64,000 nucleotides of DNA from Streptomyces olivochromogenes (GTDB lineage: Bacteria > Actinomycetota > Actinomycetes > Streptomycetales > Streptomycetaceae). The notes below the pieces were generated by a model. That model was not told where the DNA came from, searched no databases, and was given only the letters and a program-made list of their open reading frames with translations. The translations under genes and the position numbers were made by a program. The stretch lies in NCBI RefSeq assembly GCF_001514115.1, contig NZ_KQ948452.1, positions 536,460 through 600,459 of the forward strand, given 5' to 3'. Positions 35,785-45,023 of this stretch are shown here, piece by piece (within the stretch, counting starts at the first letter, position 1; every line of letters starts with the position of its first letter).

Positions 35785-36020
35785 GACAACCCCCGCGTAG
35801 CTCCCCGAGGCCGAAGCCGAAGCCGAAGTCCAAGATCCTCAGATCCTGAGATTCTGAGATCCTGCACGGCACCCACCGTCACCACAAGTGAAATCCCTTA
35901 CTGTCACGGTGACCATGGCCGAGGGGCGCGGAGGCATGCGCGAGCGTCCAGAACCGGGTCGCACGTCTTCGCCGGGTGGCGTGCCTTCGCGGGTGGCGGG
36001 CCGTCGCCGGGTGCGAGCCG

Positions 36021-36728
36021 TCACGCGCGTGCCGCGAGCTCGTCTTGCCACCCCTCCAGCCACTCCTCGAGCCGCGCCTCCACCGTGGCCGCGATCCGCC
36101 GGCGCGCCTCGTACCGCGGCACGCCACTCATCAGCAACTGGTCGTAGGGAGTGTCCGTGTGCCGTACGGCGGCACGGACCGCAGCCGTCACGGCGGCCTC
36201 GGACAGCGCACGGCCCGCGGCGCTGCGCCCCACCCGCCCGCTCCCGCGCACCGAGGCGTGCGCGGCGATCGCGTGCGCCCGGTCGGCGGGACAGCCGGGA
36301 AACAGCCCGCGAATCTCCCGCGCGAACGCCTCCGTGAACCGCAGATCCTCCGCCTCCCGCCGCCGCGCGTCCCGTGCCCGGCGCCGCCGTCGTGCCTCCG
36401 CGTCCGCCAGGCACCGCTCCTCGGCCCGGGCGAGCGCCGCCTCCTCGACGAGGACGCCCTGCCGCTCGTACCGGCTCCGCCGCCGGTTGAAGCGCACCAC
36501 CACCGCCGACAGCGCGCTGCCGTCCCGCGACCGGCGCGTCAGCGCGGTGTCGCCCCGCGGCAGGAACACCAGGTGTCCCAGGTCCGCGCAGTCCAGACAG
36601 CGTGACTCCCCCTCCTCCAGCACCAACAGCGCCAACGGCCCGCTCCTGCACTCGACACAGCGGCGCTTCTTGAGCGGCTGGATGACGAGAAGTCCGCCAC
36701 GGGGCGGGGGAGTTGCGATCGGTGCCAT
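36021..36728 (-). CDS. DUF2293 family protein
   Basis: 235 residues. N-terminal CVECRSG ... CLDCADLGHLVFLPRGDTALTRRSR with two CxxC pairs that may bind zinc, then a very basic helical region (RRRRRARDARRREAE), and the C-terminal DUF2293 core (IRGLFPGCPADRAHAIAAHAS, VRAAVRHTDTPYDQLLMSG). Function unknown; the zinc and basic parts suggest nucleic acid contact, which is inference. Confidence 0.8.
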   Translation of the reverse strand: MAPIATPPPRGGLLVIQPLKKRRCVECRSGPLALLVLEEGESRCLDCADLGHLVFLPRGDTALTRRSRDGSALSAVVVRFNRRRSRYERQGVLVEEAALARAEERCLADAEARRRRRARDARRREAEDLRFTEAFAREIRGLFPGCPADRAHAIAAHASVRGSGRVGRSAAGRALSEAAVTAAVRAAVRHTDTPYDQLLMSGVPRYEARRRIAATVEARLEEWLEGWQDELAARA

Positions 36729-36876
36729 AGGTCGTTCATTCCCCTGTCAAGGGCGGCTCCCTACGCGATGCCGTCCCCTTCTCGATACCGCCTCCTGTGC
36801 GACTCCCGCGTCCTCCTCGAGCCCCGCCTTGTTCTCGGCCCCGCCCCATTGGTCGACGCGGCCGCCTCCGGCCCGC

Positions 36877-36942
36877 GGCCCCTTTCTCGACGCGGCCCCT
36901 CCGGCCCACGGCCCCTTTCTCGACGCGGCCCCACCCTCCTCG
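36877..36942. repeat. Two copies of a 33-bp direct repeat in a gene-free stretch
   Basis: GGCCCCTTTCTCGACGCGGC begins at 36877 and again at 36910, a 33-bp period, with a degenerate third copy upstream. Nothing else is supported in 36729-37135. Confidence 0.7.
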
Positions 36943-37135
36943 ATGTGCCTCCCTCCCGGCCGCAGCCCTCCTCTTCGGCGCGACCCCTCCCGGCCGCATC
37001 CGCCGGCCTTGACGCATCCCTCCCCGGTCGCGGTCCACGCCCGGAGCCGCGCGCAGCCTCCGTCCGCCCTCGCTGTCCGCCCTCGCCGCTCGCCGCGCCC
37101 ACGAGAGCGACGCGTGATCGCGGCATCATGGGCCT

Positions 37136-37768
37136 GTGCGACTCGAAGCGATCACCTGGGAACGGCTCGGCGACCTCCTCGCCGAGCGCCTGCTCGACCT
37201 GAAACCGGACGACGGCAGTCCGTGGCCGCGGATCGCCTTCGACGGAGCCCCTGCCGCCCACCCCGGTGACCTCGCCCACCGCGTCGGTGAGGCGTTGCGC
37301 ATACGCGGCCGGTCCTCGCTCGTCGTCGGCGCGGAGGGTTTCCTGCGCCCTGCGTCGCTCCGGTTCGAATACGGTCACGAGGACGCCGAGGCGTACTACA
37401 ACGGCTGGGTCGACACCGGCGCCCTGTGGCGCGAGGTCTTCGGCCCGCTCGACCCCGGCGGCGACGGCCGCGTCCTGCCCGACCTCTGGGACCCGGCCAC
37501 CGACCGCGCCACCCGCAGCCCCTATGTCCAGCTCCCGCCCGGCGGGGTGCTGTTGCTCCACGGCCCCTTCCTGCTTCGGCACTGGTTCCCGTTCGACCTG
37601 AGCGTGCACGTCCTCCTCTCCCCGGGCGCCCTTCGCCGCCGCACTCCGGAACCCGAGCACTGGACCCTGCCCGCCTTCGAGCGCTACGAGACGGAAGTGG
37701 ACCCGGGCGCCACGGCCGACGTCCTGGTCCGCGCCGACGATCCACGCCACCCCGCCTGGAACGGCTGA
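37136..37768 (+). CDS. Uridine kinase-like protein with degenerate P-loop
   Basis: 210 residues from GTG at 37136. The fold motifs of actinobacterial uridine kinase-like proteins are present (PRIAFDGAPAAHPGDLA near 29, FRFEYGHEDAEAYYNGWVDTGAL-type middle, VLLLHGPFLLR). At the P-loop, however, the sequence is DGAPAAHPGDLA, lacking the GK[ST] needed to bind ATP phosphates. It is therefore probably not an active nucleoside kinase, or uses another mode of binding. Confidence 0.7.
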   Translation: MRLEAITWERLGDLLAERLLDLKPDDGSPWPRIAFDGAPAAHPGDLAHRVGEALRIRGRSSLVVGAEGFLRPASLRFEYGHEDAEAYYNGWVDTGALWREVFGPLDPGGDGRVLPDLWDPATDRATRSPYVQLPPGGVLLLHGPFLLRHWFPFDLSVHVLLSPGALRRRTPEPEHWTLPAFERYETEVDPGATADVLVRADDPRHPAWNG

Positions 37769-37896
37769 GCGGCGGCCACGAAAGCGCATCCCGGACTTCC
37801 AGGTGCGCGTGCCTGGGGACACGGCGAGAATGTAGGGCGCCGGGACTAGCGGTGTGTTCCGCGCCGCGCCGGCCGTCCGGCACCGGGAGGTACTTC

Positions 37897-38325
37897 ATGA
37901 CCACCGCCGGAGACATCATGCACCGTGGTGCCCAATGGATCCCCGCTCACGAGACCCTGGACCGCGCAGCCCAGCTGATGCGTGAGCTCAACGTGGGCGC
38001 GCTGCCCATCAGTGACGAGAACGAACGGCTCTGCGGCATTCTCACCGACCGCGACATCGTCGTCGGTTGTGTCGCCATGGGCCACGACCCGGCCCAGGTC
38101 ACCGCGGGCGAGATGGCCCAGGGCACCCCGCGCTGGATCGAGTCGGGCGCCGATGTCGGCGAGGTGCTCCAGGAGATGAAGGGGCACCAGATCCGCCGAC
38201 TTCCGGTGATCGAGAACAAACGACTCGTCGGCATGATCAGCGAGGCCGACCTGGCCCAGCATCTGACGGACGAACAGCTCGCAGCGTGGGTCGAGAGCGT
38301 CTACTCGAGGAGCGCGATGCGCTGA
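37897..38325 (+). CDS. CBS domain pair protein
   Basis: 142 residues made of two CBS motifs: IPAHETLDRAAQLMRELNVGALPI ... LTDRDIV (1-65) and VLQEMKGHQIRRLPVIENKRLVGMISEADL (80-125). CBS pairs sense adenine nucleotides. ATG at 37897 follows GGGAGG. Similar stand-alone CBS proteins are common in dormancy/stress regulons of actinobacteria, but no such promoter site is evident. Confidence 0.88.
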   Translation: MTTAGDIMHRGAQWIPAHETLDRAAQLMRELNVGALPISDENERLCGILTDRDIVVGCVAMGHDPAQVTAGEMAQGTPRWIESGADVGEVLQEMKGHQIRRLPVIENKRLVGMISEADLAQHLTDEQLAAWVESVYSRSAMR

Positions 38326-38410
38326 CCGCGCGGACTCTCCCGACCGGGAGGGTCATGAGCGCGCACTCCCGCCCGGCCGGCCGTGCCGGGCGAGGAGCGG
38401 CTCACCACCC

Positions 38411-39538
38411 TCACAGCCAGCCGTTGCGGCGGAACCCCCGGTACAGGACGAGGCAGGCGAGGGTGATCACGCCGATGACTATGGGGTAACCGAACCGCCA
38501 GTGCAGTTCCGGCATGTGGTCGAAGTTCATGCCGTAGAGCCCGCAGACCATCGTCGGCACGGCGATGACCGCCGCCCATGCCGTGATCTTCCGCATGTCC
38601 TCGTTCTGTGCCACCGTCACCTGCGCGAGGTGCGCCTGCAGGATCGAGTTGAGCAGTTCGTCGAAGGCGGCGACCTGCTCGGTGACCCGCAGCAGATGGT
38701 CGGACACGTCCCGGAAGTACGCCTGTATCTCCGGGGCGATCACCCGTATCGGCCGGGTGGAGAGCTCCTGGACGGGGCGGGCGAGTGGCACCACCGCCCG
38801 TTTCAGTTCCAGGAGTTCGCGCTTGAGCTGGTAGATGCGGCCCGCGTCCGCCCGCGCGCCGTTCTCGGCGAACACATCGGCCTCGACCTGGTCGATGTCC
38901 TCCTGGACCGAGTCCGTGACATGCACGTAGTCGTCGACGACATGGTCCGCGATCGCGTGCAGCACCGCGGCCGGGCCCTTGGCGAGCTGACGGGCGTCCG
39001 CCTCCAGCTCCTCGCGCAGCGGCCCCAACGACCCGTGCCGTCCGTGCCGCACGGTGATGACGAAGTCGGCCCCGACGAAGACCATGATCTCGCCGGTGTT
39101 CACCACCTCGCTGGTCGCCGTCAGCTCCTTGTGCTCGACGTAGCAGACCGTTTTGAACACCGCGAAGAGTGTGTCGCCGTACCGCTCCAGCTTCGGGCGC
39201 TGATGGGCCTCCACCGCGTCCTCGACGGCCAGCGGGTGCAGGTCGAAGAGGTCAGCTATGCCGGCGAACTCCTGGTCCGTGGGCTCGTGCAGTCCGAGCC
39301 AGACGAAACCCTCGTCGCTCTTGCGGATCCGCTCCACGGTCTCGACGAGATCGCGTCCGCCCGGCACCCGGGCGCCGTCCTGATACGCCACGCAGTTCAC
39401 CACCGCCGTGCCCAGTGGGGACCGGGCGTGGTGACTCAGGTCGACACGGGTACGCCGCCGGGCCAGCCGCGCCACCTTGCGGAGGCCGCCGACCTTGCCG
39501 AGGCTCGTGACCTTCCGCAGATTCCCTGCCATCGACAT
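38411..39538 (-). CDS. corA: Magnesium/cobalt transporter CorA
   Basis: A Mg2+ channel of the CorA family, 375 residues. A long soluble N-terminal domain with acidic and helical regions precedes two C-terminal transmembrane helices; the signature YGMNF lies at the end of the first (VPTMVCGLYGMNFDHMPE), followed by FGYPIVIGVITLACLVLY. ATG at 39538 lies behind AAGGAGTTCCGG; the frame is open further upstream but without a ribosome binding site. Confidence 0.93.
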   Translation of the reverse strand: MSMAGNLRKVTSLGKVGGLRKVARLARRRTRVDLSHHARSPLGTAVVNCVAYQDGARVPGGRDLVETVERIRKSDEGFVWLGLHEPTDQEFAGIADLFDLHPLAVEDAVEAHQRPKLERYGDTLFAVFKTVCYVEHKELTATSEVVNTGEIMVFVGADFVITVRHGRHGSLGPLREELEADARQLAKGPAAVLHAIADHVVDDYVHVTDSVQEDIDQVEADVFAENGARADAGRIYQLKRELLELKRAVVPLARPVQELSTRPIRVIAPEIQAYFRDVSDHLLRVTEQVAAFDELLNSILQAHLAQVTVAQNEDMRKITAWAAVIAVPTMVCGLYGMNFDHMPELHWRFGYPIVIGVITLACLVLYRGFRRNGWL

Positions 39539-39648
39539 CCGGAACTCCTTGCGTGGATCTCCCCGCGCCGCACTTCGCGCCCTGGCGTGCAAGTCTGCCA
39601 GTCCCTCTCGCTCGCCGGAAAAGCCTGTGGGAACGGAATGTTCCACTT

Positions 39649-39699
39649 CGTTTCAGTGGTGTCGGGCGGCATCACGTTTCAGTGGTGCCGGACGGCATC
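39649..39699. repeat. 26-bp tandem direct repeat upstream of corA
   Basis: CGTTTCAGTGGTG(T/C)CGG(G/A)CGGCATC occurs twice in a row in the gap between corA and the methyltransferase gene. Confidence 0.8.
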
Positions 39700-39823
39700 G
39701 GACCAGACCGGCGGGGTTGCTGTCCGCGCGTCAGAGGTGTGCGGTGCCCGCGGTGACGCACGGGTGGGGAGAACGGGAGCGTCGGCGATTCCGGACAAGC
39801 GGGTCAACTGGGATGATCGCTGT

Positions 39824-40615
39824 ATGACGCAAACCGACGGCTATCTCCTCGACAACCGGCAGACCGAGGCGGGGCAGCGCTTCGACGCCTTCGCCACTCT
39901 CTTCGACCCCACGACCTTCCGGCACATCGAGCGCTTCGGCATCGGGTCCGGCTGGCGCTGCTGGGAGGTCGGCGCGGGTGGCACGTCCGTGGTGTCCTGG
40001 CTCGCCAAGAAGGTCGGCCCGACCGGGCGGGTCGTCGCGACCGACATCGACACGTCGTGGGCGGCCTCCGCGGCCCGCCCGCCGGTCGAGATCCGGGTGC
40101 ACGACGTGGGCGCCGAGGAACCGCCGGGGGAGGGCTTCGACCTCGTGCACGCACGGCTCGTGCTGGTCCATGTGCCGGACCGGGAGCGGGCGTTGCGGTC
40201 CATGGTCAAGGCGCTGCGGTCCGGCGGACGGCTTCTCATCGAGGACGCCGACCCCGCGCTGCAACCGCTGCTCTGCCCCGATGAGCACGGCCCCGAGCAA
40301 CAGCTCGCGAACCGGCTGAGGCACGGTTTCCGCAAGTTGCTCGCCGAGCGCGGCGCCGACCTCTCCTACGGCCGCAAACTGCCTCGCCTGCTGAGGGAAG
40401 CGGGACTGCGCGAGGTGGAGGCCGACGCGTACTTCCCCGTCACCTCGACCGCCTGCGCGGACCTCGAGTCCGCGACGATCCGTCAGATCCGCGACCAGCT
40501 CGTCACCGCGGGGATCGCCAGCAACGAGGACATCGACCGTCACCTGGCCAACGTGGCCTCCGGCTCGATGGACCTGGCGACCGCGCCGATGATCTCGGCC
40601 TGGGGACGCAAGTAG
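39824..40615 (+). CDS. SAM-dependent methyltransferase
   Basis: 263 residues. SAM motif I CWEVGAGGTSVVSWLAKKVG with VVATDIDTSW, then FDLVHARLVLVHVPDRERALRSMVKALRSGGRLLIEDAD. The N-terminus (YLLDNRQTEAGQRFDAFATLFDP) is typical of the type 12/25 methyltransferases of actinobacteria that act on small molecules. Substrate unknown. ATG at 39824; no strong SD, so it may be leaderless. Confidence 0.83.
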   Translation: MTQTDGYLLDNRQTEAGQRFDAFATLFDPTTFRHIERFGIGSGWRCWEVGAGGTSVVSWLAKKVGPTGRVVATDIDTSWAASAARPPVEIRVHDVGAEEPPGEGFDLVHARLVLVHVPDRERALRSMVKALRSGGRLLIEDADPALQPLLCPDEHGPEQQLANRLRHGFRKLLAERGADLSYGRKLPRLLREAGLREVEADAYFPVTSTACADLESATIRQIRDQLVTAGIASNEDIDRHLANVASGSMDLATAPMISAWGRK

Positions 40616-40620
40616 CGCCG

Positions 40621-41667
40621 CTACCGGACCCGCGCCCCCTCGGGCCTGCCCCCGACCCGCTCCACCGCCATCGCCCCCGCCCTGCACCCCTCCACCGCCG
40701 CCGCCTCGGGCTGGGCGCCCGCGAGAAGGGCGGCGAGGAACGCTCCGGTGAAGGCGTCGCCGGCGCCCGTGGTGTCGCGAGGGTCCGCGGGCACCGCGGG
40801 GACGTGGGCCCGTACGGCGCCCGAGCGGGCCACCAGGGCCCCGTCGGGGCCCTGCTTCGCGACGACCAGGGGGACGTGGTGGCTCAACTTGGCCGCCGCG
40901 TCCGCCGGATCGGGCAGTCCCGTCAGCAGGAACGCCTCGTCGCGACTGGGCAGCAGCAGGTCGACGCCCTCGGCGAGCGCGAGGAAACGGTCCGCGCCCA
41001 GTTCCGTGAGGAACCCCGCCGACGCGGGGTCCAGGCTGACCGGTACCCCACGCGCGCGTGCCGACTCCAGAGCCACCGACACCAGCGCCCGGCTCGGCTC
41101 GGAGAAGAACAGATAGCCCGACAGATGCAGCCACGCGACACCGTCGAGCAGCGCGGGCGACCAGTCGTCGGGGTCGAGCCGCAGGGAGGCCCCGCTGTCG
41201 GTGAGGAACGTCCGCTCGGCCGAGGCACCCTGGTCCACCAGGCAGATCACCGTCCCCGTCGGCGCCTGCGGATCGACGACGAGGAGGGGGCGTACGCCGC
41301 AGGCCACCAGCTCGCGCTCGTGCCAAGCGGCGGCATCCGCCCCGACCCGGCCCAGCAGCCGCACCTCGGCGCGGCCCCAACGCGCGGCCCAGCACGCGAC
41401 GTTGGCGCCGGCCCCGCCCGGCAGGGTCCGGATCGCGGCGGCCGTGTCGGTGCCCGCCGCGAGCGGCCCACGGTGACGGGCGACGATGTCCGTGACCACG
41501 TCACCGACGACGAGCAGCGCCCCCGTCGCCGGGCCCACGTCCCGCCCGGCACCGCTCCGGTCCGCCGGGTGCGCGGGGTCCGTCGGGTCCGCGGGGTCCG
41601 CCGGGTCCGCGGGGTCCGCCGGGTCCGCGCCCCGGCCCAGGCCGCCGTCGCGATCCGGCCCGTTCAC
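40621..41667 (-). CDS. PfkB-family carbohydrate kinase, probably pseudouridine kinase
   Basis: 348 residues. PfkB signatures: LVVGDVVTDIVARH near the start, GGAGANVACWAARWG, and the C-terminal DTTGAGDAFTGAFLAALLAG with the anion-hole and catalytic Asp. Coupled to psuG by a GTGA overlap (GTG at 41667, TGA of psuG at 41664-41666), so its substrate is most likely pseudouridine, giving the pseudouridine 5'-phosphate that PsuG splits. Residues about 13-40 are a DPADPADP-type repeat from a 9-bp unit. Confidence 0.85.
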   Translation of the reverse strand: MNGPDRDGGLGRGADPADPADPADPADPTDPAHPADRSGAGRDVGPATGALLVVGDVVTDIVARHRGPLAAGTDTAAAIRTLPGGAGANVACWAARWGRAEVRLLGRVGADAAAWHERELVACGVRPLLVVDPQAPTGTVICLVDQGASAERTFLTDSGASLRLDPDDWSPALLDGVAWLHLSGYLFFSEPSRALVSVALESARARGVPVSLDPASAGFLTELGADRFLALAEGVDLLLPSRDEAFLLTGLPDPADAAAKLSHHVPLVVAKQGPDGALVARSGAVRAHVPAVPADPRDTTGAGDAFTGAFLAALLAGAQPEAAAVEGCRAGAMAVERVGGRPEGARVR

Positions 41668-42569
41668 GCCCCGGCCCAGGCCGCCGCGATCCGTCCCGCG
41701 AGTCGTACGTTGCCGCGCACCGCCGCCAGATTGGCGCTCAGCGACGCACCGTCGGTGTGCCGCACCAGATGGTCGAGCAGGAACGGCGTCACGGCCTGCC
41801 CGCTCACGCCCTCCGCCTCGCACGCGCGCAACGCCTCGGCGAGCACGCGCGCGTGGAGCGCGGGATCGAGCTGCTCCTCCACGGGGACCGGGTTCGCCAC
41901 GATGAGCGCCGATTCCGGGCCGTCCAGCGCGTCCTGCGCGCGCATGACGTCCGCCACCTGCCCGGGGGAGTCCAGCGTCCAGTCCACGGGATGTCCCGAG
42001 TCGGACAGATAGAAGCCGGGGAAGCGGCCGGTGCCGTAACCGGCCACCGCGACGCCCAGTGTCTCCAGGCGCTGCAGCGTCGCCGGCACGTCCAGGATCG
42101 ACTTGACGCCCGCGCACACCACCGTGATCCGGGTCCGCGCCAGCAGGCCCAGGTCCGCCGACTCGTCCTGCGTCACCGTCCATTCCCGGTGCACCCCGCC
42201 GAGGCCGCCCGTCGCGAACACGCGGACGCCCGCGAGAGCGGCCAGCAGCGCCGTCGCGGACACGGTCGTCGCGCCGCTCGCTCCCGCCGCCACCGCGAGC
42301 GGCAGATCGCGGTGCCCCAGCTTGCGGATCCCGTCCTCGTTGGCGATCCGCTCCAGCTGCTCCTTGTCCAGTCCGACATGGGGCCGCCCGTCCAGCACGG
42401 CGATCGTCGCCGGTACGGCGCCCTCCTGCCGTACGACGTCCTCCAGCTCCAGCGCGACCTGCAGATTGCGCGGGCGGGGCAGCCCGTGCGCGATGATCGT
42501 CGACTCCAGGGCCACCACCGGCCGGCGCGCGTCGAGCGCCTCCCGCACCTCTTCGGACACCACGATCAC
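41664..42569 (-). CDS. psuG: Pseudouridine-5'-phosphate glycosidase
   Basis: Reversibly cleaves the C-C bond of pseudouridine 5'-phosphate into uracil and ribose 5-phosphate. 301 residues; conserved motifs ALESTIIAHGLPRPRN, ATIAVLDGRPHVGLD, ATGGLGGVHREW, the Schiff-base Lys in VVCAGVKSILDVP, and ESALIVANPVP. GTG at 42569 lies seven bases after AGGAGG; the longer frame has no support. First gene of a two-gene unit with the kinase. Confidence 0.93.
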   Translation of the reverse strand: MIVVSEEVREALDARRPVVALESTIIAHGLPRPRNLQVALELEDVVRQEGAVPATIAVLDGRPHVGLDKEQLERIANEDGIRKLGHRDLPLAVAAGASGATTVSATALLAALAGVRVFATGGLGGVHREWTVTQDESADLGLLARTRITVVCAGVKSILDVPATLQRLETLGVAVAGYGTGRFPGFYLSDSGHPVDWTLDSPGQVADVMRAQDALDGPESALIVANPVPVEEQLDPALHARVLAEALRACEAEGVSGQAVTPFLLDHLVRHTDGASLSANLAAVRGNVRLAGRIAAAWAGA

Positions 42570-42666
42570 GTGCCTGCCTCCTGTCTGTCGCCTTTCCTCA
42601 TCTCTGGCGGGCGGCACGCCCGGTCAAACCCTTGCGACCTGCGGCGTACGACACCAGCCTGGGGTC

Positions 42667-43095
42667 ATGACGGACAACTCGGCACGTCTTGACCATGTCG
42701 TCCTGTGGGTGCGCGATCCGGTCGCCTCGGCCGCCTTCTACGAGAAGACGGTCGGCCTCGAACCCGTGAGGGTCGCCGAATACGCGGAGGGGAAGGCGCC
42801 GTTTCCCTCCGTGCGCCTCAATGAAGAGACCATTCTCGACCTCATGGCCCTCCCCATGGCCGAGTACATGAACATGATCCCGGGCGCCGCGGACAGCGCG
42901 GGGCACCCGGTCAACCACGTATGCCTGTCCCTCCAGGAAGCCGATTTCGACGCGCTGCACACACGTCTGGAGGAACGGTCCGTCCCGCTCTCGGGTTTCT
43001 CGTACGACTCCTTCGGCGCCCGTGGCATGGCCAAGCGCAGCTTCTACTTCCAGGACCCGGACGGAAACGTCTTCGAGGCACGCCACTACGACTAG
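42667..43095 (+). CDS. VOC (glyoxalase/dioxygenase) family protein
   Basis: 142 residues in two beta-alpha-beta-beta-beta halves: LDHVVLWVRDPVASAAFYEKTVGLEP, and HPVNHVCLSLQEADFDALHTRLEE ... SFYFQDPDGNVFEARHYD. Metal-ligand positions (His9, His at about 82 and the Glu at the C-terminal end) are compatible with an active vicinal oxygen chelate enzyme. Substrate unknown. Confidence 0.85.
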   Translation: MTDNSARLDHVVLWVRDPVASAAFYEKTVGLEPVRVAEYAEGKAPFPSVRLNEETILDLMALPMAEYMNMIPGAADSAGHPVNHVCLSLQEADFDALHTRLEERSVPLSGFSYDSFGARGMAKRSFYFQDPDGNVFEARHYD

Positions 43096-43158
43096 GTTCC
43101 GGGCCTTCGCACCACCCTCCGCGTGGGGCTTTCTCGCATGCCCTTAAGGTGACCGCTC

Positions 43159-43521
43159 ATGACCAAGAACACGCAGGCCACCCCGTCCTTCGCCGTGCAC
43201 ATCCCCGACGCCGAGCTGGAACCGGAGCCCTTGGACCCGGCTCAGATCGTCTCCGGTGACCCGGTGGTGAGCGGCAAGGTGCTGTGGGAGTCGGCCGACG
43301 GCAAGCAACTGCGCGGCATCTGGCAGATCACGCCCGGCGTGGTGACGGACACCGAGGCCAACGAACTCTTCGTCGTCGTCAGCGGTCGCGCCACGATCGA
43401 GGTCGAGGGCGGTGACGTGATCGAGGTGGGTCCGGGCGACGCGGCCGTGCTGCGCGAGGGCGACCGTACGACGTGGACCGTGCACGAGACGCTCCGCAAG
43501 GCGTACCACATCAGCCTCTGA
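43159..43521 (+). CDS. Cupin domain protein (DUF861-type)
   Basis: 120 residues, a single beta-barrel: WESADGKQLRGIWQITPGVVTDTEANELFVVVSGRATIEVEGG, PGDAAVLREGDRTTWTVHETLRKAYHI. The spacing of W-tt-h and the terminal part fit the small (S)-ureidoglycine aminohydrolase-type cupins (DUF861). Ligand unknown. Follows the VOC gene by 63 bases. Confidence 0.8.
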   Translation: MTKNTQATPSFAVHIPDAELEPEPLDPAQIVSGDPVVSGKVLWESADGKQLRGIWQITPGVVTDTEANELFVVVSGRATIEVEGGDVIEVGPGDAAVLREGDRTTWTVHETLRKAYHISL

Positions 43522-43546
43522 ATCACTCTCTGAGGCCCTTCGGCGC

Positions 43547-44830
43547 TCACCGGCGGTTTCGGCCCCGGCGCCGCGTGAACAGCGCCAGCCCGCCCAGCGG
43601 CACCAGCAGGCACGCGGCGAGGAGGTTCAGCCACCCGTAGCTCGCCTGTGCGACGACGAGACCGGCGGTCGCCCCACCGACACCGGCCGCCGTGTTCATG
43701 GTCAGGTCGGACACCCCCTGGGCGGCGGCCCGCGCGGCCTGGGGCACCGAGTCCGTCAGGAGGGCCGAGCCGGACACGAGCCCGGACGACCAGCCAAGGC
43801 CCAGGACGAAGAGCCCCGCGGCGATCTGTCCGTGGCTGCCGCCCGCCGTGCCCGCGAGGAGCGCCGCACAGGCGAGCAGGCCCACGGCGAGCCCGATCCC
43901 CGAGAGCCGCCCGAGCCGGTCCGAGAGCCGCCCCATGAGGGGCGAGAACGCGTACATGCCCGCGATGTGGCCACTGATCACCAGCCCGATCAGATCGATG
44001 CTCGCCCCGTGATGCCCGAGGTCGACGGGGGTCATCGACATGATCGAGACCATCGCGGTGTGCGAGACGGCCACGGTCACGAGCGCCAGCCTGGCCCGCG
44101 GCGAGGCGGCGACCGCGGCGAAACCGGCGCGGATGGAACGCGCCTGGGCCGACTGCTCCTCGACGGGTGCCAGCGCCCGGGCGGTCAGCAGGGGATCGGG
44201 CCGCAGCAGCACGGCCACCAGCAGCGCGGACAGGAGGAAGACCCCGGCCGCCCAGAGGAAGGGCCCCGCCGCCTCGGGTATCCCGAGCCCGGAGACGCTG
44301 CGTCCGGCGGGCGCGGCGATGTTGGGTCCCAGCACCGCTCCGATCGTGGTCGCCCACACCACGTTCGAGATGGCCCGGGCACGCCGCTGCGGCTCGGCCA
44401 GATCGGCGGCCGCGAACCGCGCCTGGAGGTTCGCCGACGAGGCCGCGCCGAAGCCCGCCATGCCGAGCAGCAGCAGCGGAAAGCTCCCCACACACGCGGC
44501 GACCACGACGACGCCCGCTCCCGACGCCCCGATGAGGTAGGCCAGCACCAGGCCCGGGCGGCGTCCTCGCGCGGTCATCAGCGCGGCCAGCGGCACGGAG
44601 AGCACCGCCGTCCCGGTGACCGTCGCGGTGGGCGCGAGCCCGGAGAGCGACTCCGTGCCACTGACCTGCTTGGCCAGCACGGTGGCGAGCGCGATGCCGG
44701 TGGCGACGCCGAGCCCGCCGAGGATCTGACCGGCGATGAGTACGGCGGTGATGCGGCGCCGCAACGCCGGTATCTCCCCGGCGTCCACGGGCACGGCGAG
44801 CTGCCGCTCGACGGAGGTCACGGCGAACAC
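43547..44830 (-). CDS. MFS transporter
   Basis: 427 residues with about 12 hydrophobic helices and the MFS loop motif GRLSDRLGRLSG between helices 8 and 9; MTARGRRPGLVLAYLIGASG between helices 2 and 3. Long central loop after helix 6 (RPDPLLTARALAPVEEQSAQARS). Probably a drug/proton antiporter type; substrate unknown. The start is GTG at 44830 or GTG at 44821, with no clear SD. Confidence 0.82.
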   Translation of the reverse strand: MFAVTSVERQLAVPVDAGEIPALRRRITAVLIAGQILGGLGVATGIALATVLAKQVSGTESLSGLAPTATVTGTAVLSVPLAALMTARGRRPGLVLAYLIGASGAGVVVVAACVGSFPLLLLGMAGFGAASSANLQARFAAADLAEPQRRARAISNVVWATTIGAVLGPNIAAPAGRSVSGLGIPEAAGPFLWAAGVFLLSALLVAVLLRPDPLLTARALAPVEEQSAQARSIRAGFAAVAASPRARLALVTVAVSHTAMVSIMSMTPVDLGHHGASIDLIGLVISGHIAGMYAFSPLMGRLSDRLGRLSGIGLAVGLLACAALLAGTAGGSHGQIAAGLFVLGLGWSSGLVSGSALLTDSVPQAARAAAQGVSDLTMNTAAGVGGATAGLVVAQASYGWLNLLAACLLVPLGGLALFTRRRGRNRR

Positions 44831-45023
44831 TCGGACGCGCTGGAATCGGCTTGGGTCACCGGCGCAGTTTCCAGCCCGCGCCCCCGCATGAACAAGGGGT
44901 GTCGCGAGCTATGAGCGCTGTCGGCTCCGCGGGTACGGCAGGTACGGACAGGTAACGGCGTTCCGCACCGGGCACGGCAAGCACCGTACCCAGCCGCCAG
45001 CCGCCAGCCGCCAGCCCCGCCCG

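Noticed and set aside
39630..39644. LexA (SOS) box GGAAC-N5-GTTCC
   Set aside because: The spacing is five, while the actinobacterial LexA box has four (GAAC-N4-GTTC), and neither neighbour is a damage gene.
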